Shown one piece after another: positions 55,880 to 64,000 of a stretch of DNA of 64,000 bases. Source of the stretch: Leptodactylus fallax (Eukaryota > Chordata > Amphibia > Anura > Leptodactylidae); the NCBI GenBank assembly GCA_947044405.1, contig CAMRHE010000330.1:1612001-1676000 (forward strand), read 5' to 3'. The notes beneath the pieces were generated by a model that was not told the origin of the DNA, searched no databases, and worked only from the letters and a program-made list of their open reading frames with translations. Position 1 is the first letter of the stretch; the number at the start of each line of letters is the position of its first letter. A program made the translations under genes and the position numbers.

Positions 55880-57012
55880 GTTATACAGAATAATGTCCCA
55901 TAGCGGCCCCTGCACAAGGTATTATATCCCATAACAGCCTCTGCACACCGTATTATGTCCCATAGCGGCCTCTGCACACGGTATTAGGTCCCATAGCGGT
56001 CCCTGCACACGGTATTAGGCCCCATAGCGGTCCCTGCACACGGTATTAGGTCCCATAGCGGTCCCTGCACACGGTATTAGGTCCCATAGCGGTTCCTGCA
56101 CACGGTATTAGGTCCCATAGCGGTCCCTGCACATGGTATTAGGTCCCATAGCGGTCCCTGCACATGTTATTAGGTCCCATAGCGGTCCCTGCACACGGTA
56201 TTAGGTCCCATAGCGGTCCCTGCACATGGTATTAGGTCCCATAGCCGTCCCTACACAGGGTATTAGGTCCCATAGCGGTCCCTGCACACGGTATTAGGTC
56301 CCATAGCGGTGCCTGCACATGTTATTAGGTCCCATAGCGGTCCCTGCACACGTATTAGGTCCCATAGCGGTCCCTGCACATGGTATTAGGTCCCATAGCC
56401 GTCCCTGCACAAGGTATTAGGTCCCGTAGCGGTCCCTGCACACCACACGGTATTAGGTCTCATAGCGGTCCCTGCACACGGTATTAGGTCCCATAGCGGT
56501 CCCTGCACACCACACGGTATTAGGTCCCATAGCGGTCCCTGCACACGGTATTAGGTCCCATAGCGGTCCCTGCACACGGTATTAGGTCCCATAGCGGTCC
56601 CTGCACACGGTATTAGGTCCCATAGCGGTCCCTGCACACCACATGGTATTAGGTCCCATAGCGGTCCCTGCACACCACATGGTATTAGGTCCCATAGCGG
56701 TCCCTGCACACGGTATTAGGTCCCATAGCGGTCCCTGCACACCACATGATATTAGGTCCCATAGCGGTCCCTGCACACGGTATTAGGTCCCATAGCGGTC
56801 CCTGCACATGGTATTATGTCCCATAGCGGCGCCTGCACACGGTATTAGGTCCTACAGTGGTCCCTGCACACGGTATTATGTCCCATAGCGGTCCCTGCAC
56901 ACGGTATTATGTTCCATAGTGGTCTCTGCACACGGTATTATGTTCCATAGCGGCCTCTGCACACGGTATTATGTTCCATAGCGGCCTCTGCACACGGTAT
57001 TATGTTCCATAG
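55880..57012. repeat. 31-bp minisatellite, about 35 units
   Basis: The unit is CACACGGTATTAGGTCCCAT plus AGCGGTCCCTG. The edges carry older ATTATGTCCC/GCGGCCTCTG variants and the centre is nearly uniform, suggesting unequal exchange. Several central units carry an extra CACCA. The motif matches 26645-26965. There are no unique spacers. Confidence 0.95.
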
Positions 57013-57019
57013 CTCTCTT

Positions 57020-57365
57020 CAGACCCCCGAGTATAGTAAGTGCAGGACCAAGAGAGATGACAAACATAAAAAAAACAATGTACTCACCATTCCACGCTCC
57101 ACAGCCGCTCTGTTCTCTTCAGCGCTTCTGCCTGTAGTCAGCGACCGCTGATTGGGTCTCTGGGGTCACGTCGCATCATTATGCGTAATGACACCAGACG
57201 TGACCTCTGAGGCCCTGTCAGCTGTCAGAAGTGCCGGCAGATCGCACAGCCGCCGCGTAGTGCAGGGAGCAAGGTGAGTATCATTATTTTTTATGTTTCA
57301 TCACTTCTCCTAAGTCTCCACTTATTATACTCGGGGGTCTGAAGAGACCTCACAGTATAATAGCA
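57020..57365. repeat. Palindromic cassette, copy 6
   Basis: Left: CTCTCTTCAGACCCCCGAGT, A-rich, ACAATGTACTCACCATTCC. Loop: GCGACCGCTGATTGGGTCTC, CATTATGCGTAATGACACC, GACCTCTGAGGCCCTG. Right: AGGTGAGTATCATT, TCACTTCTCCTAAGTCTCCA, TTATTATACTCGGGGGTCTG, CCTCACAGTATAATAGCAG. Confidence 0.75.
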
Positions 57366-57529
57366 GTTTCGTTTCGGCCATATTTGGTCCGATAGAAGCT
57401 GCTGGGTGAGGAATCCGCTGCCGTGCCAAAGAAATAAGCCTCGCGTGCCAAGAGTGGCACGCGTGCCGGGGGTTGCCGACCCTTGATATACACCATAAAT
57501 ATATGATGGGAGTCTTTTTTTTCCTATTC

Positions 57530-57697
57530 TAAGGCTAGGTTCACACCTGCACCCCATCTCCATTCGGGGATTCCGTCCTCGAATCCGGTTGAAACCCGGC
57601 AGACCCTAGTATAGTCTATGGGGTCTGCAGGTAACCGCTTTCTAAGTGGATTGGGTTTCCGTTTTTCGGGTCCCCAAGTGGTGTGAACCTAGCGTAA
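57530..57697. mobile_element. GGCTA...CACACCTG foldback element, copy 2
   Basis: TAAGGCTAGGTTCACACCTG on the left and GGTGTGAACCTAGCGTAAG on the right are inverted. The interior has GGGATTCCGTCC, ATAGTCTATGGGGTCTG and GGGTTTCCGTTTTTCGGG, as at 49996. Confidence 0.8.
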
Positions 57698-57699
57698 GC

Positions 57700-58079
57700 C
57701 TAAACTAGAGTAGCAGAGGGGTGAATTTGCATGGATACAATTGCCTTCACAAGTCTCTGTAGTATGACTGAAACAGAAATATTTACAGGGGTGAAGTGGG
57801 CACTAGTTGTTTCCAAAACTTATTCTTAAAATGAAATGATAAGAAATATCATTTTTAAAATAAAATAGTGATCATTATTAATGAATTATGGTAGAAATAT
57901 GGAGTTACTATAAACATAATAAACTGTAAAATTAATATGAAACAAAATTCTCCCAATTATGTGAAAACCGAACATTGTGGAAAAATAATGTCAAAAGTCA
58001 ATGTTTCCTAAACAAAGAATCAAGGAAATGTTATATATCTCACTCGTTACCTAAAGAGAAAAAAAAAAAACAGATGATG
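57700..58079. other. No gene recognised
   Basis: AT-rich unique-looking DNA. Confidence 0.35.
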
Positions 58080-58715
58080 TTGGCAAAAGAAACACTTTTA
58101 TTTTTCATTGATATTGTTTTTTAAGGCCTTTTTTTTTGTAGGACAAGATTTGTTTTTCAATGGTACCATTTATATACATACATTTATATTGAATAACCTT
58201 TGCTAATTTATACTGGTTGATAACAGAAATACTGTTATAGCAATTCTGCGTTTTTTTTAAGTTTTGGTTTTAGAGTTTCATTTCCTCTAAATTTTAATGA
58301 CATGTTAACTTCATCTTGAGTCAGTACAATTATGGTGATAACACACAATAAATTATTTGTAATGGGTTTTAAGGGGTGTTGTATTTTTTTTAAATATTTT
58401 TGTATTTTCTCTGTTTTGATATTCGCTTAGCACCATATCATTTCTCGATTGCTTCTGTAGTGCACTGCGGTACTTCTGTATTGCAGTGTGTTATGCCTGT
58501 CAACATAACACTGACAAGCAAGCTATCTGGCATGGCTTAATAGATATACTAAGATGGCAAAGCTGAGGGATATTCTTAAGCCCCAGCTGATACAGCAACC
58601 CATCTACACTGTGTGACTGCATCATGGGATAGCTGATGGGGTGGAAGACGGAGCCTATCTAACCACTTACAGTAGATGCTACAGCAGCTATTGATCGTGA
58701 CATCTAAGGAGTTAA
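58080..58715. repeat. TTAACCCC-type element, diverged copy
   Basis: Contains GAGTCAGTACAATTATGGTG and a GC-richer right part (GATGGCAAAGCTGAGGG, TGATCGTGACATCTAAGGAG) ending in AGTTAAG near 58713. It matches the layout of 47216-48122. Ends are not clear. Confidence 0.45.
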
Positions 58716-58877
58716 GTGCCTGGAATTAGAGTAATCCAGACCACTGCAGAGAAGTTTCAGCTGTCACCTATTGGCACTCCAGTAGACTGCTCTTTCTTAT
58801 ACAATGGGGCACCGAAAAAAAAACGTACAGATGTAGCAGTGTTTAGCTTGACCTTTGTGCAGTGTGATAACACATAC

Positions 58878-59105
58878 CATATAATAATAATAATAATAAT
58901 AATAATTTTTATTTATATAGCGCCAACATATTCCGCAGCACTGTACAATTTGTAGGGTTCAAGTACTGACAAAAAAGATACATTACAAAGAAATAGTCAA
59001 TAGTCACACACTGGGACTGAGGGCCCTGCTCGCAAGAGCTTACAATCTATGAGGTAGAGGGGGTGACACAAGAGGTAGCAGGGGCGGCAACAGACGTAGC
59101 ATTGC
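58878..59105 (-). repeat. L2-type LINE 3' tail with (ATA)n end
   Basis: Plus-strand (ATA)n at 58880-58905, then TTTATTTATATAGCGCCAAC and ATTCCGCAGCACTGTACA, and AGAGCTTACAATCTATGAGG. Read on the minus strand it ends GCTATATAAATAAA followed by the trinucleotide tail. It resembles 2428-2650 and the L2 tail at 47150, but is a distinct family. Confidence 0.7.
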
Positions 59106-60224
59106 TTATACAATGGTCAGACAATTGTGTAATAGAGGTTACTGTCATTACACATATATAAAGCTGTATGAGCCGTCACCAGTCGTATGTTTCTTTACAA
59201 CTGTTAAGGGGCTGTTAATGGGCCAGATATGCCACTGTATATCTATATAATGGCATAAATCAGAGCTTTCCAAAAAGAAAGTATACATTGGGTAAACCTC
59301 CCTGACACATATACATTGAAAGCAGTATGCACAGAGCCTTAGCTCAATCATTGTCAATCTTTCAGAAAGATGAATGAAAATTATTCCTTCACATCAGGTC
59401 TACTGACTTCTTGCCTACAGGCATAAACTGCTAATATTGTACTTCTATTTAATTCTTTTGTTGGAGAAGGAAAAATGACTATGCTGCCTTTTATGTTTAC
59501 AGCTTGAGAACAAAACCCCAAATATAGTAAGTACAATACAAAAGATGAGCTATGATGTTACTGATTTTATATTGATCTGCTATAAAATGCCTATTGGACA
59601 ATTTGTTTCATATTCCAAATTTGCTGATATCAAAGTAACAAACAAGTGAGCTTACCCACCAGGAATATTCTATATACTGTGTTTTTGTTTCTTCCCATCT
59701 CAGTTACATCCATACACTTAGAACCTTTTCATGGAAGGCTATTTCATCCCACATCTGACTACTGGGTCATAGCTTGCTTACCTGTACTGACAGGGTGTCT
59801 ATCATCCCTGTGTGGCTGATTTCCTGTAAACTGCAGCATTACATCAGAATCTGTCAAATCCTTCCTCAATGAGCTCTCAGATCCCTCCTCAATGAGCTTC
59901 GCCCTCCTTGTTGGGCTTTATGCCCCCCTTGTGCAGAGTATTGCAAGATGTCTTTGGCTTTTCTAAGGGACCAAGAGTGCAGTATTACAGTAGGTCCATA
60001 CATTGATTAGCTGTAGAGTTATAAACTCTCCTCACTCACACTGTCCATACTATCTGTGTCTGCTGTGTGCAGAAACTCCAGTGTATTCTATGAGATACAG
60101 CTTCATACTGGTCTTTTCTCCCTTCTATTTCTGAACTGATATGCTGAAACTTATTACAAGCATAATGCTGAATCACAGAGGAATACACTGAGATTCTGCT
60201 GTGTGAGTTATGGGGCTCAGGTTA
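59106..60224. other. No gene recognised
   Basis: Unique-looking. Paired strings GATCCCTCCTCAATGAGC and a near copy at 59865-59900 form a short direct repeat. No coding signature. Confidence 0.4.
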
Positions 60225-60815
60225 TACAGCTGAAACCAGAAATTTACATACGCTATATAAACAGACACATATACCTGTTTTTCTCATTATCTGACATTAA
60301 ATCTGAATAAACCTTTCCCATTTTAGGTCAATTAGGATTACCAAATTTATTTATATTTGCCAAATGCCAGAATATTGAGAGAGAGAATTTTTAAGGCATT
60401 TTTATTACTTTCTGCAAAGTCAAAAGTTTACATACATTTCATTAGTATTTGGTACCATTGCCCTTAGACTGTATGACTTGGGTCAATCGTTTTGGATAGC
60501 CTTCCACAAGCTTCTCACAATAGTTGGTAGGAATTTGGAACCATTCCTCCTGACAGAACTGGTGTCACTGAGCCATGTTTGTAGGCCGCCTTGCTCGCAC
60601 CTGCCTTTTCAGCTTTGCCCATAAATTTTCAATAGGATTGAGATCAAGGCTTTGTGATGGACACTCCAAAACATTGACTTTGTTATCCTTAAGCCACTTT
60701 GTAACCAGTTTGGCAGTATGCTTCGGGTCATTGTCCATTTGGAAGACCCATTTGTGCCCAAGCTTTAACTTCCTGGCTGATGTCTTGAGATGTTTCTTCA
60801 GTATTGCCACATAAT

Positions 60816-63149
60816 CAGAGGCGTAGCTAGGGGTTCAGCACAGGGGGGGCGAACATGTCCAAGTGGGCCCCCTACTTGGACATGTTCGTATACCGATACT
60901 ATCAGTATATGGTGAGCGTATAGTGGTATATGGCAGCTCTACACAAGGCTCTGCAGACGATTTAGGTGAATACAGGGCAGTAACATTTAGTGACTTACAG
61001 GTGACGTCTCTGACTAATCGTTCACATTCCCCATCTCTTTCATCTGGATGGCCATGACCACTTCTTCCAGTCTCTGTAAAGTTTGCAACACAGACATCTT
61101 TAGCTCCTCTTATTGATCGCGGTTCTTCCTGCAGCACTTTGCACAGAATGTTTGCAGAGATTTCCTCTGTGGACTTTCTGCTTCAATTATATCTATAGGC
61201 AAACCGCTGGCATTTCCGTAGGTATAACTGACATGCTGTGATTTCCAAAACTGCGACTGTTGTGGAAATCGCAGCGTATCCGCTGCGTGTATTTTACTGC
61301 AAAGTGGGGATGGGATGGAGGCCCCATGTGGCGAAAACCCACAGAAAAATCCGTGGTATTTTAGCAAATCCCATCCACACTTTGCGGAAAAATATGTTCA
61401 GCAGATGCACTGCGATTTCCAAAACCGTTGCAGTTTTGGAAATTGCAGCATGTCAATTATACCTATGGAAACACCAGCGGTTTCCATATACTGTAGGTGT
61501 ATTAAAAACAGAAAGTCCACAGGGGAATCCTCTGCAGACCTTCTGTGAAAAGCACTGCGGGAAAAACCACAATGTTACTGCCGCGTTTTTTCCTGCAGCG
61601 CTTTTTTCTGCTGGAGCCTGCTATGTGGGGCCTTAGTCTTAATAAAGCCCAAGTGCCACTTTAATTAAATTAATTGACCCTCATATTATGCCCCTGATTC
61701 ACCCTGACATAAATACTACATCTCTAATGACCCCTTATATCAATGACCAACCCCTTATGTTCATAATGCCTCCTAATATAAATGATGCCCCCTAATGGCC
61801 CCTTATATAAATAACCTCCCCCTTGTATTAATAATACCTCCTAATAACCCTTATATAAATGACCCCCCATCGTCATAATGCCCCCTAATGAATCCTTCCT
61901 TATAGTTATATTTCCCCCTCCTAACCACCCCTTATACTATTACATACCTTCCAACTTTCAAAGGACAAAAGAGGGACAAAATATACGGCTTGCTATGCGC
62001 ACCATGGCAAATTTAGCTCCACCCACTTCTACACTGACTCCGCCCATTCTCATCTATTTTCCCATGCGCCCCCACACAGTATAATGCTCCTACAGTAACC
62101 CTAACATTATATGCCCCCACATAATACTGTGGGGCAATTGGAGGAGAATATTATTAAGTCCCTCTAATCGTGCCCCGGTTTAAACTGGCAGAAACTAGAG
62201 GGGGACCTTAAACTGGGGCAGCTGTAGGGTGACATTAAACTATGGGACAGTTGGAGGGTGACATTAAACAGTGGGGGTAGTTGGAGGGGGACATTAAACT
62301 GGGGGCAACTAGAGGCAGACATGTCCCCCTCCAGCTACCTCCCACGGTTTAATGTCCTCCAGTTGCCCCCAGTTTAATGTCACCGTCCATCTGCTCCCCC
62401 AGCTTAATGTCCCCCTTTATCTGCCAGTTTAATTGCACCCTTTATCTAGCTTCAGTTTAACTGGCCCCTGCATCTGCCCCCAGTTAGCCCCTCTTGCTCC
62501 CACATGCTATGTCTCTGTCTCTTCCATCACTCTCTGTTCCCAGCAGCTTTCTATGTAACATCACACTGCCCCGCAGTATCCAGAATAGCTCCGCCCACGC
62601 AAGAGTCTGATCACATGGTCATGACGTCATCAAAGGTCCTTTACCCACTAGGATTTAGCATTTACACTACACTAATAAAGTTTAACAGCAAAACACTTCA
62701 GGGACATAGCGGGACAAACTGCAAGCTATGCGGGACAGCTGTGTAAAATCGTGACTCCCCCCACTGGGAGCTATGCTGTTAATATACCCAGAAAAAAAAA
62801 AAAGTCATACTCACCTACCTGCGATGCTGATGAATGGAGCTGCCGCCTCCTCCCGGTCCACGCACAGGATGTCTGTGTCTGAGCGCGGGCGGCGCGATGT
62901 TGTGACGTCATTGCGCCGCCCGTGCTGAGAATCAGGAGGTCGCAGCGTCTTGTAAACCGCAGGCCTGTATTGGCTTGCGGTTTACAATACTGTTAAGTTG
63001 CAGGAAGCGTTTTAACTAGATCGGTGTCTGCAGACACCGATCTAGTTAGAAATAAAGTATGTATTAATGGCGGCCCCAGGGTGGGCCCCAAAAATTCAGT
63101 GGGCCTGGGGCAGCCGCCCCCTCTGCCCCCCCCGCTAGCTACGCCTCTG
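60816..63149. mobile_element. Non-autonomous hAT element inside the Tc1 transposase
   Basis: CACATAAT is duplicated exactly (60808-60815 and 63150-63157). The termini are CAGAGGCGTAGCTAGGGG and CCGCTAGCTACGCCTCTG. The interior has a CTAAGG-type foldback (61106-61640), degenerate roughly 30-bp repeats (CCCCTTATATAAAT-type, 61730-61930), repeats around GACATTAAACTGGGG (62190-62420) and a GC-rich palindrome with TGACGTCA (62880-62925). ATACTCACCTACCTGCGATG at 62809 resembles half a cassette arm. No transposase. Confidence 0.9.
61106..61640. mobile_element. CTAAGG-type foldback element, copy g (fused or rearranged)
   Basis: Two family arms face each other: TATATCTATAGGCAAACCGC ... CCGTAGGTATAACTGACATG at 61188-61235, and GCATGTCAATTATACCTATG at 61448, ending ATGTGGGGCCTTAGTCTTAA. 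It looks like two copies joined tail to tail, or one large inverted copy. It lies within the hAT at 60816. Confidence 0.65.
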
Positions 63150-64000
63150 CACATAATGTTCTTTCCTCACGATGCTATCTATTTTGTGAAGTGCACCAGT
63201 CCCTCCTGCAGCAAAACAACCCCACAACATGATACTGCCACCCTTGTGTGTCACAGTTGGGATGGTGTTCTCAGGCTTGCAAGCTTCTCTCTTTTTCCTC
63301 TAAATGTAACGATGGTCATTATGGCCAAACAGTTCAATTTTAGTTTTGTCAGACCACAGGAGATGTCTACAAAAATTAAAGTCTTTGTACCTGTGTGCAT
63401 TTGCAAACATTAATCTGGCTTTTTTATGTTTCTTTTGGAGTAATGGCTTCTTCCTGGCAGAGTGGCCTTTCAGCCCATGTCGATACAGTACTCATTTCAC
63501 TGTGGATAATGACACACTCTTACCAGTTTCAGCATCTTCACAAGGTCTTTTGCTTTTGTTCTTGGGTTGATGTGCACATTTCGTACCAAAGCACATTCAT
63601 CTCTGGGACACAGAACCTGTCTCCTTCCTGAGCGGTATAATGGCTGGACATTCCCATCTTCTTTGTACTTGTGTATAATTGTTTGTACAGATGATTGAGG
63701 CACCTTCAGGTATCTGGAAATTGCACCCAAGGATGAACTAGACTAATGGCTGATTTCTTTAGACTTTCCCATGATATTACACAAGCAGTGTGTTTCAGGT
63801 GTGCCTTAAAATACATCCACAGGTGTGTATCTAATTAACTCAGATGTTGCCAATAAACCTATCAGAAGCTTCCAAAGACATGACATCATTATATGGGCTG
63901 TCCCAAATTGTTTAAAGGCATAGTAATCTTAGTGTATGTAAACTTTTGACTTTGCAGAAAGTAATAAAAATGCCTTAAAAAAATTCTCTCTCTCTCATTA

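Larger units (their letters stand above)
55486..57485. mobile_element. Non-autonomous hAT element with 1.1-kb minisatellite
   Basis: ATATACAC flanks both ends exactly (55478-55485 and 57486-57493). The termini are CAGGGGTAGGCAACC and GGTTGCCGACCCTTG, with sub-terminal GGCGTGCCGA and GGCACGCGTGCCGG. The 2000-bp interior has a GC-rich left segment, a 31-bp array (55880-57012) and the palindromic cassette (57020-57365). No transposase. Confidence 0.9.
60442..63772 (-). pseudogene. Sleeping Beauty-like transposase, split by a hAT and frameshifted
   Basis: The C-terminal part (60442-60810) keeps [10 protein letters not shown] and LNPIENLW. The N-terminal part runs from 63772 to 63158. Relative to copy A it has a 29-bp deletion just after the start region, a 4-bp deletion near 63533 that shifts the frame, and the 2.3-kb hAT between the two catalytic halves. 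Where copy A has a TGA at codon 74, this copy keeps Arg (CALVRNVHINPRT). It also keeps Arg at codon 290. It cannot encode a functional protein. Confidence 0.9.
60227..64000 (-). mobile_element. Sleeping Beauty-like Tc1 element, copy B, split and cut by window end
   Basis: TA at 60225-60226 then CAGCTGAAACCAGAAATTTA. The same inverted-repeat and inner-repeat layout as copy A is seen. The interior is split by a hAT (60816-63149). The right inverted repeat is present to the window edge, where roughly 145 bp are still missing by comparison with copy A. It has the same orientation as copy A, about 26 kb away. Confidence 0.9.

Noticed and set aside
55880..57012. Regularly spaced 31-bp repeats resembling a CRISPR array, with overlapping open frames
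   Set aside because: Pure tandem minisatellite. The frames arise because the unit lacks stops in some phases. No spacers.

Overview
The window looks like transposon-dense, non-genic DNA from a vertebrate, most likely an anuran amphibian. I base this on the mix of repeats: many TTAA-flanked foldback elements with AGGG termini (the T2/Kolobok type known from Xenopus), many non-autonomous hAT elements with 8-bp target duplications, Sleeping Beauty-like Tc1 elements, and L1, L2 and CR1-type LINE pieces with (ATA)n tails. There are no operons, no recognisable host exons and no tRNA, rRNA or snRNA genes. The only sizeable coding sequences belong to transposable elements. Superfamily names come from termini and target duplications and were not checked against a repeat library.

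Layout. 1-1850: 5' part of an L1-type LINE on the minus strand, with an open 427-residue ORF1 and the first 39 codons of ORF2, next to a decayed Tc1 piece. 2.4-9 kb: LINE tails, foldback elements, and a T2-like element carrying a 31-bp satellite full of CRE palindromes. 9-18 kb: several foldback families, a diverged direct repeat pair, GATA microsatellites and a candidate conserved non-coding block near 14.0-14.6 kb. 16.4/20.9 kb: a direct duplication of about 0.8 kb with mosaic divergence. 19.3-20.6 kb: a T2-like element interrupted by a 0.8-kb inverted-arm element with a hammerhead-like motif. 22.8-30.4 kb: hAT-like elements sharing an internal palindromic cassette and minisatellites, plus a nested hAT-in-L1-in-foldback stack. 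34.0-35.6 kb: a nearly complete Sleeping Beauty-like element whose 340-codon transposase frame has three TGA stops. 43.4-47.2 kb: an L2 LINE with a 2.6-kb composite hAT inserted in its 3' UTR. 49-52 kb: unique DNA with two more candidate conserved blocks. 55.1-57.5 kb: a CR1-like remnant, then a 2.0-kb hAT with a 1.1-kb minisatellite. 60.2-64.0 kb: a second Sleeping Beauty-like copy split by a 2.3-kb hAT.

The most unusual signal is a shared cassette. It has palindromic arms (GGCCCAGGGGAGGTGA ... TTATACTCTGGGGTCT), and several copies have a loop with TGACGTCA/ATTGG motifs. Clear copies lie inside at least four non-autonomous elements with different terminal repeats, usually beside a 31-, 33- or 46-bp tandem array. 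The elements appear to act as interchangeable shells around common cargo. The nested insertions with readable target duplications give a relative order of events.
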